Notes: generated from the sequence alone by a model not told the origin. A stretch of DNA of 6,602 bases from Actinomycetota bacterium (GCA_013696595.1 JACCYG010000371.1:1-6602); one strand, 5' to 3'. Counted from the first letter of the stretch, positions 1 to 6,482 are shown. Numbers and translations are program-made.

Positions 1-1
1 C

Positions 2-244
2 GGCCTCGAGACGATCGAGTGCTACCCGACGGCGTCGTGGACGCGCTGGTCCGGTCTTAAGGGAAACCGGACGCGGGCCGCGTGGACACGCGCGGCCCTC
101 GCCGATCGAGGGCTCGACGACCTTCCCGCGCGGCTCGGCCAGGACGACCGCGACGCGATCGCGGCCGCACTGACCGCACGAGCGCACGCGCGCGGGGAGA
201 CCGAAGCCTTCGGCGAGATCGTCGTTCCGGTTTCCCCCCGATGA
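2..244 (+). CDS. DUF429-family protein, C-terminal fragment
   Basis: This is the last 80 residues of a protein whose start lies before the window. Seen directly: the frame opens with ETIECYPTASWTRWSGL and continues through DDRDAIAAALTARAHARGE to GEIVVP near the end. This order is typical of the C-terminal half of DUF429 proteins: an E-x-YP-(T/A)-AS segment, then a D-x-x-DA(I/L)xAAxTA helix, then a short strand ending in P. DUF429 proteins are predicted to have an RNase-H-like fold and some are described as predicted nucleases, but their cellular role is poorly known. The stop codon overlaps the ATG of the next gene by four bases (ATGA), so the two genes are probably translationally coupled. 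The family call rests on motif memory only, and the N-terminal catalytic part cannot be inspected. Confidence 0.6.
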   Translation, partial: GLETIECYPTASWTRWSGLKGNRTRAAWTRAALADRGLDDLPARLGQDDRDAIAAALTARAHARGETEAFGEIVVPVSPR

Positions 245-645
245 CACCCGCCTGGATGGTTGCGCTCGAGACCTCGCTCGTCGCCTCCGATGAAGACGAG
301 CTCGCAACCGCGCTCGTCGTCCTCGCCTCAGTGGCAGGCGAACGCATCCCACTCGAACCGGAACACCGGCTCGGTGCGACTCGTCGCGCACTCCTCCTCC
401 TCACCGCCGGCGGGGATCCCACGCGCGGGCTCGATCTGAACGGCCAAGCGGTTACGGCGCTCGCGGAAGACCTTCGCGACACCGATCGTCAGATCGCGCT
501 CGAGGAGGGGATCCGCGAGCTCGCGCCGGCAGCGTCCGGGCTCCCGCACGTCAGCGAGGCCGTGCACGCGCTCATCCATGCGCCTGACGTCGCGTGGCGC
601 GCGTATGCGTGCTCCCTGCTCGCCGAGGACCTCGGCGACGAATAG
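241..645 (+). CDS. Hypothetical 134-aa protein coupled to the DUF429 gene
   Basis: I do not recognise this family. The reading frame stays open upstream, but the ATG at 241 is the natural start because it overlaps the upstream stop as ATGA. The product is acidic and looks mostly alpha-helical. It has no signal peptide and no membrane segment: hydrophobic stretches such as ALVVLASVAGE and RRALLLLTAGG are short and look like buried helix faces. A helix-rich region rich in acidic residues and Ala/Leu runs from about residue 60 to the end (LAEDLRDTDRQIALEEGIREL, then HVSEAVHALIH and YACSLLAEDLGDE). There are no Cys/His clusters or nucleotide-binding motifs. It may be a partner or accessory of the DUF429 protein, but that is inferred only from the overlap. 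A 12-bp hairpin follows directly after the stop. Confidence 0.7.
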   Translation: MTPAWMVALETSLVASDEDELATALVVLASVAGERIPLEPEHRLGATRRALLLLTAGGDPTRGLDLNGQAVTALAEDLRDTDRQIALEEGIRELAPAASGLPHVSEAVHALIHAPDVAWRAYACSLLAEDLGDE

Positions 646-647
646 GC

Positions 648-678
648 GGAACGCGGGTGACGGCGCCACCCGCGTTCC
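648..678. terminator. Perfect 12-bp hairpin between convergent genes
   Basis: GGAACGCGGGTG (648-659) pairs perfectly with CACCCGCGTTCC (667-678) around a 7-nt loop. It begins 3 nt after the stop of the plus-strand gene ending at 645 and lies 13 nt beyond the stop of the minus-strand permease at 692. It could therefore serve transcripts from both sides. No clear T-run follows on either strand, so this is not a textbook intrinsic terminator. U-poor hairpins of this kind are common at actinobacterial gene ends. Confidence 0.6.
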
Positions 679-691
679 TCGTACTTGCTAC

Positions 692-2236
692 CTACCGCCC
701 GGCGGGCGCCGTCCCCGGCCGGAGCTCCTCGCGCTCCGTGACGCCGTAGCCCTCGCGCTCCGGATGCCCATGCACGCCCCGAGTCACCGCGAACTCCTCC
801 TCGGGCGAGAGGACAAGGCGGTGCCGTCCGGCGATCGCGAAGTACGCGATAGCGATCGCGTAGAAGATCGCGACGCCGACCACGCCGGGACGGTAATCAG
901 CGTTCCAGAAGAGTGAGATCAGCGAGATGAGAGCGATAACGCTCGCGATGAACGCACCCCACTCGCCGACCGGGCTTCGGTACGGCCGCTCGATGTCCGG
1001 CAGCCGCCGACGGAGCAGGATGAACGAGAGGGTCTGCATGAAGTAGGAGATGACGGCGCCGAAGACGGCCATCGTGAGCAGCGCCGCCCCGACGTTCCCA
1101 CCAAGCCACTCCCGCGTCGTCGCCTGGTCGAGGAGGAGCGCGAGGAAGAACCCGATCACCGCGCCGAGCAAGAGCGCGACGTACGGCGTGTTCCGCCTGC
1201 CGTGCGTCACCGAGAGGAAATGCGGGTAGTAGCCCGCCCGCGACAGCGAGAAGATGTTGCGCCCGTACGCGTAGATGATGGTGTGGAAGCTGGCGACGAG
1301 GCCGGTGACGGCGATCAGCGCGAGAAGCGACGTCGCGGTCCCCTCGCCGAAGATCGTTTTGAGGCCGTCGTTCAGGGGCTCTCCGGATTCCGAGAGCGCC
1401 TCGGAGCCGGGTGCGATGCCTGCGTTCAGGAACAGGATCAGAAAGCCCGTGACGATGAGCGTCAGGAGGCCATAGATCGTGCCCTTCGGGATGTCGCGCT
1501 TCGGATCGTGCGACTCCTCCGCCGCAAGTGGTAACTCCTCGATCGCGAGGTAGAACCAGATCGCGAACGGCAGCGCGTAGAAGATCCCGGGAATGCCGTC
1601 AGGGAACCATCCCTGGTCGCCGATCGCCCAGCGGTCGAAGTCCAAGTTCGGGATCGCCCCGATGTAGAAGATGGCGAGGATCGCGAGCGAAGCGAACGTG
1701 ATGAAGACCGTGAAGCGGAGCGTCGCCTCGATACCGACGAAGTTCAGGGCGACGAAGATCGCGTAGAAGACGAGCCACCACACCCAGAGCGGCGGGCTTC
1801 CACCGAAGAGGTCGTTGGAGATCGACTGCATGTAGAAGCCGATGCCGGCGACGATGACGGCCGGCGTGACCACGTATTCGATCGTCTCCGCCACCCCCGT
1901 CGTGAACCCGCCCCACGGCCCCATCGCCGAGCGGCTGAACGAGTAGGCACCACCGGTGTGCGGGAGCGCCGGAGACATCTCCGCGATCGAGTAGCAGAGG
2001 CCGAAGTACATGATGGTGATGACGATGGTCGCGACGAGCAGGCCGCCGAATCCGTATGCGAGCCCGAAGTTCCAGCCGAAGAAGTCGCCGGAGATAACGG
2101 CGCCGACGCCGAGTGCCCAGAGCGACCAAACGCGCGCGTGACGGCGGAGCATTCGCTTCTCGAAGTAGCCCTCGCCCCCCTCGCGATAGGTGACGTACCC
2201 CCTCCTCCGCTGCTCCCCGCCCGCTGGCTCGGTCAC
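692..2236 (-). CDS. eat: APC-superfamily amine permease, ethanolamine permease-like
   Basis: A 514-residue inner-membrane transporter with about 12 membrane helices, at roughly 38-58, 64-86, 115-136, 152-170, 175-194, 216-234, 254-272, 303-322, 351-369, 384-402, 426-444 and 452-470. The first helix carries a broken, glycine-rich stretch, GVGAVISGDFFGWNFGL (43-59), and the sixth carries PFAIWFYLAIEELPLAAEES (223-242) followed by DPKRDIPKG. Both closely resemble the ethanolamine permease (Eat) group of the APC superfamily. AEMSPALPHTGGAYSFSR (85-102) is the usual APC loop. Proton- or cation-coupled import of ethanolamine or a related amine is inferred from this resemblance. The start is GTG at 2236, five nt after a perfect AGGAGG. 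The gene is transcribed divergently from the amine-ligase operon, which supports a role in feeding that pathway. An amino-acid or polyamine substrate cannot be excluded. The C-terminal 44 residues are hydrophilic and probably cytoplasmic. Confidence 0.85.
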   Translation of the reverse strand: MTEPAGGEQRRRGYVTYREGGEGYFEKRMLRRHARVWSLWALGVGAVISGDFFGWNFGLAYGFGGLLVATIVITIMYFGLCYSIAEMSPALPHTGGAYSFSRSAMGPWGGFTTGVAETIEYVVTPAVIVAGIGFYMQSISNDLFGGSPPLWVWWLVFYAIFVALNFVGIEATLRFTVFITFASLAILAIFYIGAIPNLDFDRWAIGDQGWFPDGIPGIFYALPFAIWFYLAIEELPLAAEESHDPKRDIPKGTIYGLLTLIVTGFLILFLNAGIAPGSEALSESGEPLNDGLKTIFGEGTATSLLALIAVTGLVASFHTIIYAYGRNIFSLSRAGYYPHFLSVTHGRRNTPYVALLLGAVIGFFLALLLDQATTREWLGGNVGAALLTMAVFGAVISYFMQTLSFILLRRRLPDIERPYRSPVGEWGAFIASVIALISLISLFWNADYRPGVVGVAIFYAIAIAYFAIAGRHRLVLSPEEEFAVTRGVHGHPEREGYGVTEREELRPGTAPAGR

Positions 2237-2241
2237 GCTCG

Positions 2242-2247
2242 CCTCCT
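2242..2247 (-). promoter_or_regulatory. Strong ribosome binding site of the permease
   Basis: A perfect AGGAGG on the minus strand, five nt upstream of the GTG at 2234-2236. It fixes the permease start at a GTG. It is the best Shine-Dalgarno sequence in the window and contrasts with the divergent ligase gene, which has none. Confidence 0.8.
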
Positions 2248-2272
2248 AAGCTCGGTTACGCCAAGGTAGACG

Positions 2273-2302
2273 ATTCAAAACCACGTGCGCACGCTGCGTC
2301 AA
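2273..2302 (-). promoter_or_regulatory. Predicted sigma-70-type promoter of the permease
   Basis: On the minus strand, TTGACG (2302-2297) matches the -35 consensus at five of six bases. TTGAAT (2278-2273) matches the -10 consensus at four of six. The spacer is 18 nt. Transcription would start near 2266, giving a 5' leader of about 30 nt that contains the AGGAGG site. This is a prediction from consensus matching only. Confidence 0.45.
2284..2293. promoter_or_regulatory. 10-bp palindrome, candidate operator
   Basis: CGTGCGCACG is a perfect 10-bp palindrome lying inside the spacer of the predicted permease promoter, within the 112-nt divergent region. A dimeric repressor bound here would block the minus-strand promoter and could also affect the ligase operon. 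No regulator gene is present in the window to pair with it, and palindromes of this length arise by chance in GC-rich DNA. Its position is the main argument for it. Confidence 0.35.
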
Positions 2303-2311
2303 GGGCTCCCG

Positions 2312-2341
2312 TGGTCAACGGGGGCGCGCTCGTGTTATCAC
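2312..2341 (+). promoter_or_regulatory. Possible promoter for a leaderless ligase transcript
   Basis: TATCAC (2336-2341) ends eight nt before the GTG at 2349, the spacing expected if transcription starts on or next to the start codon. TGGTCA (2312-2317), 18 nt further upstream, is a weak -35 candidate with four of six matches. No Shine-Dalgarno sequence precedes the GTG, which fits a leaderless mRNA. The hexamers are weak matches, so this is tentative. Confidence 0.25.
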
Positions 2342-2348
2342 TGCACTC

Positions 2349-3683
2349 GTGTTGTCCCTCGACGAGCTCAAGGCCGCAGTCGCGGACGGGTCGATCGACA
2401 CCGTCGTCGTCGCCTTCACTGACATGCAGGGTCGGCTTATGGGCAAGCGGCTCCACGGCGAGTTCTTCGTCGGTGAGAACCTGGGCGAGCACGGAGTCGA
2501 GGCGTGCAACTACCTCCTCGCTCTCGACATGGAGATGGATCCGGTCCCGGGGTATTCGATCGCCAACTGGGAGCAAGGCTACGGCGACTTCGGCCTCCTC
2601 CCGGATACCGCCACGCTTCGCCGCATCCCCTGGCTCGAGGCGACGGCGCTCGTGCTCTGCGACGTTGTCTGGCACGACGGCTCGCCCGTGAGCCCGTCGC
2701 CCCGGCAGGTTCTGAAGGGCCAGGTCGAGCGCGCACGTGAGCTCGGCTTCGAGGCGATGTTCGGCTCCGAGCTCGAGTTCTACCTCTTCAAGGAAACCTA
2801 TGCCGAGGCGCACGCGAAGCGCTACCAGGATCTCACGCCGTCGGTCCCATACATCCTCGACTACCACATCCTGGCCACCACCTACGACGAGGCCTTCATC
2901 CGCCAGATCCGAAACGGGATGCAGGGCGCCGGGATCCCGGTTGAGAACTCGAAGGGCGAGGCCTGGCCGGGCCAGCACGAAATCAACTTCCGCTACGCCG
3001 ACGCCGTGACGATGGCCGACAACCACACGCTCTACAAGAACGGAGCCAAGGAGATCGCGCACCTGAATGGCTGCTCGCTCACGTTCATGGCGAAGCCCGA
3101 CCACACGTGGATCGGAAACTCGTGCCATGTCCACTCGAGCCTCTGGCGTGACGGGGAGAACGCATTCGCCGGCGAATCGGACGTCTTCAAGCGCTTCCTG
3201 GCAGGCCAGATCGCCTGCCTCAAGGAACTCGCCGTCTTCCTCGCCCCCACCGTGAATTCGTACAAGCGCTACGCCGCCGGTTCGTGGGCGCCGACGACGC
3301 TCGCCTGGGGACACGACAACCGGACGTGTGGTTTCCGCATCGTCGGACGCGGCGGGTCGGTCCGGGCCGAGACGCGGATCCCCGGCGGAGACGTGAACCC
3401 GTATCTCGCCTTCGCCGCCTTGCTCGCGGCGGGCCTCTACGGGATCGAGAGCGAGCTCGAGCTCCCGCCCCCGCTCGAAGGGAACGCGTACGAGTCCGAC
3501 GCCGAGCGGTTCCCGCATTCGCTCCAAGAGGCGATCGAAGCGCTCGAGGACGGCACGATGGCGCGCGCCGCGTTCGGCGACGACGTTGTCGACCACTACG
3601 TCACGTACGCGCGGACCGAGCAGAGCCTCTTCGACGGCGTCGTGACGAATTACGAGCGAGAGCGCATGTTCGAGCGCGGATAA
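2349..3683 (+). CDS. Glutamine-synthetase-like gamma-glutamyl-amine ligase (GlnA4/PuuA type)
   Basis: A 444-residue glutamine synthetase fold enzyme, predicted to join glutamate to an amine using ATP in the cytoplasm. The beta-grasp domain is at about 1-105 and the catalytic domain follows. Metal and substrate motifs are present: GSELEFYLF (139-147; E141, E143), GEAWPGQHEINF (203-214; E204, E211), GNSCHVHSSL (256-265; H260), NSYKRY (303-308), NRT (324-326) and ETRIPGGDVNPYLAFAA (341-357). Two features of ammonia-using glutamine synthetase are missing. The N-terminal D-x-SS loop that carries the ammonium-site Asp is not seen, and the ammonium-site Glu of GYEAP is Trp (GSWAP, W313). The adenylylation Tyr of NLYDLPP is also absent (SELELPP). 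This points to a bulkier amine such as ethanolamine or a polyamine; the exact amine is inference. The start is GTG 2349, with TTG 2352 as an alternative; the first internal Met would remove the conserved N-terminus. The hydrolase gene follows after 10 nt. Confidence 0.88.
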   Translation: MLSLDELKAAVADGSIDTVVVAFTDMQGRLMGKRLHGEFFVGENLGEHGVEACNYLLALDMEMDPVPGYSIANWEQGYGDFGLLPDTATLRRIPWLEATALVLCDVVWHDGSPVSPSPRQVLKGQVERARELGFEAMFGSELEFYLFKETYAEAHAKRYQDLTPSVPYILDYHILATTYDEAFIRQIRNGMQGAGIPVENSKGEAWPGQHEINFRYADAVTMADNHTLYKNGAKEIAHLNGCSLTFMAKPDHTWIGNSCHVHSSLWRDGENAFAGESDVFKRFLAGQIACLKELAVFLAPTVNSYKRYAAGSWAPTTLAWGHDNRTCGFRIVGRGGSVRAETRIPGGDVNPYLAFAALLAAGLYGIESELELPPPLEGNAYESDAERFPHSLQEAIEALEDGTMARAAFGDDVVDHYVTYARTEQSLFDGVVTNYERERMFERG

Positions 3684-3693
3684 CGTTTCGACC

Positions 3694-4404
3694 GTGAGGC
3701 CGATCATCGGCATTACGACCTACGCCGAGCAGGCACGCTTCGGCGTGTGGGATGTCCCGACGGCGCTGACGCCGATGGCATACGTGAACGCCGTCGTTCG
3801 GGCGGACGGGCGGCCTCTGCTGGTTCCGCCCAGCGAAGAAGCCGTCGACGAGACCCTGGATGCGCTTGACGGTCTGCTTTTCTCGGGTGGATCCGACCTC
3901 GATCCCTCGGCCTACGACGCCGAGGCGCACCCACAGACGAACAACACGCGGCCGGAGCGCGACCGAGGCGAGCTCGCCCTCGCCGCAGGCGCACTTGCGC
4001 GCGACATGCCCGTGCTCGCCGTCTGCCGCGGGATGGAGATTCTCAACGTGGCCCGCGGCGGCGATCTCGTCCAGCACCTGCCTGACATGGTCGGCCACGA
4101 AGATCACAGACATACGCCCGGCGTCTTCGGCGATCACGAGGTCGATCTCAAAGCGGGTAGCCGCGTATGCCGGCTCCTCGGCGATCGCGCGCCGGTGAAG
4201 TCGCACCACCATCAGGGCGTCGGCCGGCTCGGCGAAGGGCTCGTCGAGACGGCGTGGGCCGAGGACGGCACCATCGAGGCGCTCGAGGATCCGTCCCGGC
4301 GCTTCGCGCTCGGCGTCCTCTGGCACCCCGAGCAGGGCGCGGACTTCGCGCTCTTCAAGGAGCTCGTCGAGGAGGCGCGCAAGTACCACGAGGACAAGCG
4401 ATGA
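3694..4404 (+). CDS. Gamma-glutamyl-amide hydrolase, class I amidotransferase-like (peptidase C26, PuuD-like)
   Basis: A 236-residue cytoplasmic hydrolase predicted to cut the gamma-glutamyl bond of the oxidised intermediate, releasing glutamate and the end product. It starts with RPIIGITTY, typical of the PuuD family. It carries GLLFSGGSDLDPSAY (60-74), the nucleophile elbow AVCRGMEILN (109-118; C111), GGDLVQHLPD (122-131), the KSHHHQGV segment (169-176) and LWHPEQ (209-214), which supplies the catalytic H211 and E213. The Cys-His-Glu triad is complete, and the length is close to the roughly 250 residues of PuuD. No synthetase domain is fused, so it is not a glutamine-dependent biosynthetic amidotransferase. 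The GTG start lies 10 nt after the ligase stop without a clear Shine-Dalgarno sequence, suggesting translation coupled to the upstream gene. The stop overlaps the aldehyde dehydrogenase ATG as ATGA. The family call is firm; the substrate is inferred from the operon. Confidence 0.88.
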   Translation: MRPIIGITTYAEQARFGVWDVPTALTPMAYVNAVVRADGRPLLVPPSEEAVDETLDALDGLLFSGGSDLDPSAYDAEAHPQTNNTRPERDRGELALAAGALARDMPVLAVCRGMEILNVARGGDLVQHLPDMVGHEDHRHTPGVFGDHEVDLKAGSRVCRLLGDRAPVKSHHHQGVGRLGEGLVETAWAEDGTIEALEDPSRRFALGVLWHPEQGADFALFKELVEEARKYHEDKR

Positions 4405-5750
4405 ACGTGGTTCGAAACCCGGCGACGGAAGAGACGATCGCCGAGCTTCCGGAGGCGACGATCGAGGACGCGGATCGTGCCGTGGCGGCCGCAAAGAGCG
4501 CGTTTCCGGCGTGGCATGCCGTAAGCCCGGCGGATCGCGGACGGCTCCTTCGCCGCCTTGCGACCGTCGTGGAGGAGCACGGCGAAGAGCTTGCCCTCCT
4601 CGAGACGCGCAACGTGGGGAAGCCGATCTCCGACTCGCGCGGCGAGGCGGGGATGGTCGCGGACGTCTTCCACTTCTACGCCGGCGCTGTCGACAAGCAC
4701 TTCGGCGAGACGATCCCGGTGCCGGGCGGCGTCGACATGACCTTCCGAGAGCCGCTCGGCGTCGTCGGTCTGATCACGCCGTGGAACTTCCCGATGAACA
4801 TCGCGAGCTGGAAGCTCGGGCCCGCACTCGCGTGCGGCAACACGATCGTCTTGAAGCCGGCCGAGCTGACGCCGCTCTCGACGCTCCGCCTGGGCGAGCT
4901 CGCGCTCGAAGCCGGGATCCCCGAGGGCGTCGTGAACGTCGTCGTCGGCCCAGGGCGCGTCGTCGGCCAGCGACTCGTCGAGCATTCCGACGTGGCGAAG
5001 ATCGGGTTCACCGGGTCGACCGAGGTCGGCGCCGGCGTGATGCGTGGAGCGGCCGGGACGATCAAGCGCGTCACCCTCGAGCTCGGCGGCAAGTCGGCAA
5101 ACGTCGTGTTCGCGGACGCTGACCTCGAGAAGGCGGCGGCGTCGGCGCCGTACGCCGTCTTCGGGAATGCGGGACAGGACTGCTGCGCCCGCTCACGGAT
5201 CCTCGTCGAGCGGAGCGTGTTCGACCGCTTCATGGAGCTGCTCGTCACGGCGACCGGAGACATCAAGGTCGGGAATCCTGAGGACCCGTCGACGGAGATG
5301 GGCCCGCTGATCTCGGCCGGCCATCGCGAGAAAGTGGCCGCCTACGTCGACGGAGACGTCGCGTTTCGTGGAGACGCGCCTGACGGACCGGGCTTCTGGT
5401 TCCCTCCCACGTTGCTCGCGCCGGTCTCGAACGACGACCGCGCGGCCCGGGAGGAGATCTTTGGTCCGGTCGCCGCGGTGATCCCGTTCGTGGACGAGGA
5501 AGAGGCGATCCGGCTCGCGAACGACACACCCTACGGCCTCTCCGGCTCGATCTGGACGGAGAACGGCGCGCGGGCACTCCGTGTCGCGCGGGCGCTCGAA
5601 GCCGGCGTGCTCTCGATCAACTCGAACACGTCGGTGCGCGTCCAGACCCCGTTCGGGGGCTTCAAGCAGTCCGGCTTCGGCCGCGAGCTCGGCCTCCACG
5701 CGCTCGAGGGCTATACGGAGGTCAAGAACGTGTACTTCGCGACCGAGTAG
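4401..5750 (+). CDS. NAD(P)-dependent aldehyde dehydrogenase
   Basis: A 449-residue aldehyde dehydrogenase, predicted to oxidise the gamma-glutamylated aldehyde to its acid. All main motifs are present: TPWNFP (126-131; N129), LKPAELTP (151-158; K152), GFTGSTEVG (202-210), LELGGKS (226-232; general base E227), GQDCCARSR (258-266; nucleophile C261), EEIFGP (351-356; cofactor-ribose Glu) and the C-terminal PFGGFKQSGFGRELG (417-431). It is shorter than the usual 480-500 residues because it begins directly at the NPATEE strand and lacks the N-terminal I-x-G-x-W segment. The upstream sequence in this frame is hydrolase coding and does not supply that segment, so the ATG at 4401 stands. AGGA at 4391-4394, six nt upstream, is the ribosome binding site. 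It is the third gene of the operon and resembles PuuC/AldC by context. The stop codon lies within an 18-bp tandem repeat. Confidence 0.92.
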   Translation: MNVVRNPATEETIAELPEATIEDADRAVAAAKSAFPAWHAVSPADRGRLLRRLATVVEEHGEELALLETRNVGKPISDSRGEAGMVADVFHFYAGAVDKHFGETIPVPGGVDMTFREPLGVVGLITPWNFPMNIASWKLGPALACGNTIVLKPAELTPLSTLRLGELALEAGIPEGVVNVVVGPGRVVGQRLVEHSDVAKIGFTGSTEVGAGVMRGAAGTIKRVTLELGGKSANVVFADADLEKAAASAPYAVFGNAGQDCCARSRILVERSVFDRFMELLVTATGDIKVGNPEDPSTEMGPLISAGHREKVAAYVDGDVAFRGDAPDGPGFWFPPTLLAPVSNDDRAAREEIFGPVAAVIPFVDEEEAIRLANDTPYGLSGSIWTENGARALRVARALEAGVLSINSNTSVRVQTPFGGFKQSGFGRELGLHALEGYTEVKNVYFATE

Positions 5751-5787
5751 ACGAACTTAACCGAGTAGACGAACTTAACCGAACTTA
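5742..5787. repeat. 18-bp tandem repeat covering the aldehyde dehydrogenase stop
   Basis: ACCGAGTAGACGAACTTA occurs twice without mismatch (5742-5759 and 5760-5777). A third, shortened copy ACCGAACTTA (5778-5787) follows, equal to the unit with eight internal bases missing. The first copy includes the last Thr and Glu codons and the TAG stop of the dehydrogenase, so the array grew from the gene end outward. Its AT-richer ACTTA stretches stand out against the GC-rich surroundings. It looks like replication slippage; the number of copies may vary among strains. Confidence 0.9.
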
Positions 5788-5957
5788 AGATCCACGCGCG
5801 CGCGGGTATGCGGGTCCCGACCCTCCCCCCTGCTCACGCGCGAGCGTACCGCAGAAAAACGCGCCTGTGCGTCACGAAAAGGGCCTAGACACGCGCGTAC
5901 CTGTCACGACTTCGCGCCCGGATGCTCCCGCGAATGTGTGTCGGCGGTAAGCCTGCG

Positions 5958-5963
5958 TATCCT
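5958..5963 (+). promoter_or_regulatory. -10-like element before the lipoprotein gene
   Basis: TATCCT fits the actinobacterial TANNNT pattern and ends nine nt before the GTG at 5972, so transcription could start at or near the start codon. No good -35 is seen about 17 nt upstream (TGTGTG). The only Shine-Dalgarno-like sequence, GAGGA at 5967-5971, abuts the GTG and is too close to work in the usual way. Together these favour a leaderless transcript that would also carry the SDR. Confidence 0.35.
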
Positions 5964-5971
5964 GATGAGGA

Positions 5972-6469
5972 GTGACACGGCTTCGTCTCCTCGCGCTGGC
6001 GCTTGCGGCTCTCGCCGTCGTGACCGGCTGCGGTGCGACGACGGAGCCCGAGCAGCAGGCGACGCGGTACACAGCGTCCGACGTCGTCCAGCAGTTCAAG
6101 TCCGAGCCCGGTAGCCCGCGGCTCCGCCGGGCGGCGGGCGTTGACACGGCCTGGGAGCAACTCGGCCTCGGCCTGAACGTTTCCGACCGCCTCCTGCGCC
6201 GCTACGGGGTCTTCACCGTGTACGTCGTCGAGCCCGGGAACGAGGAGGCTGTCGACTCGCTCCTGACCGACAAGGCGACAGGCAAGCCCCTGCAGCCCGA
6301 CGAGCAGGGTGTCTACTGGGAGCTCGACACGCAGAGCAAGGACTGGATCGGATACACGAAGTACGGCGAGAACGTCGTGCTCGCGTGGCTCGGTGGAAGA
6401 AGCGAGCCGGAGGTCGACGCTCGTTGGGCGCGCCTCAACCGGCTGATAAGCGGGCTCGCGCTCAGTTAA
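5972..6469 (+). CDS. Small predicted lipoprotein, function unknown
   Basis: A 165-residue protein with a clear lipoprotein signal: MTRLR, a hydrophobic stretch LLALALAALAVV, then the lipobox VTGC with lipidated C20. The mature part of about 146 residues should be anchored on the outer face of the cytoplasmic membrane. It begins with a TTEPEQQ linker, contains YGVFTVYVVE (about 78-87) and GKPLQPDEQGVYWELD, and ends with NVVLAWLGG and a helix EVDARWARLNRLISGL. This suggests a small alpha/beta domain. I do not recognise the family. The start is GTG 5972: an in-frame TGA at 5966-5968 blocks any upstream start. The gene follows a 221-nt gap after the amine operon and lies 13 nt before the SDR, so it probably shares a transcript with the latter. 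A link to amine uptake or sensing is speculative. Confidence 0.8.
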   Translation: MTRLRLLALALAALAVVTGCGATTEPEQQATRYTASDVVQQFKSEPGSPRLRRAAGVDTAWEQLGLGLNVSDRLLRRYGVFTVYVVEPGNEEAVDSLLTDKATGKPLQPDEQGVYWELDTQSKDWIGYTKYGENVVLAWLGGRSEPEVDARWARLNRLISGLALS

Positions 6470-6482
6470 GCTCGGCGGCCCG

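Noticed and set aside
57..482. A minus-strand frame opposite the DUF429 end and the small protein
   Set aside because: The translation is dominated by Arg and Ser with no domain, and the plus strand has a better explanation with an ATGA-coupled gene pair.
2255..2270. A GlnR-box-like sequence, GTTAC, six bases, GTAGA
   Set aside because: The first half fits the actinobacterial GlnR half-site, but the second half matches at only about two of five bases. It also lies at or downstream of the predicted permease transcription start.
2256..3713. A 485-codon open frame on the minus strand, antisense to the ligase gene
   Set aside because: The plus strand encodes a complete, motif-rich glutamine-synthetase-like protein. 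Long antisense frames are expected in GC-rich genes with strong third-position bias, and this one has no recognisable domain.
4212..4985. A 257-codon minus-strand frame across the hydrolase-dehydrogenase junction
   Set aside because: It spans two real plus-strand genes and yields an Arg-rich product with no domain, as expected for a shadow frame.
5742..5787. The tandem repeat as a CRISPR array
   Set aside because: The units are directly adjacent with no spacers, include a gene's stop codon and number only two and a half. No cas gene is present.
5871..5909. GTCACGA direct repeat (5871-5877 and 5903-5909) and short GC palindromes in the gap before the lipoprotein gene
   Set aside because: A 7-bp repeat and an ACGCGCGT palindrome are expected by chance in DNA this GC-rich, and I found no promoter element placed around them.
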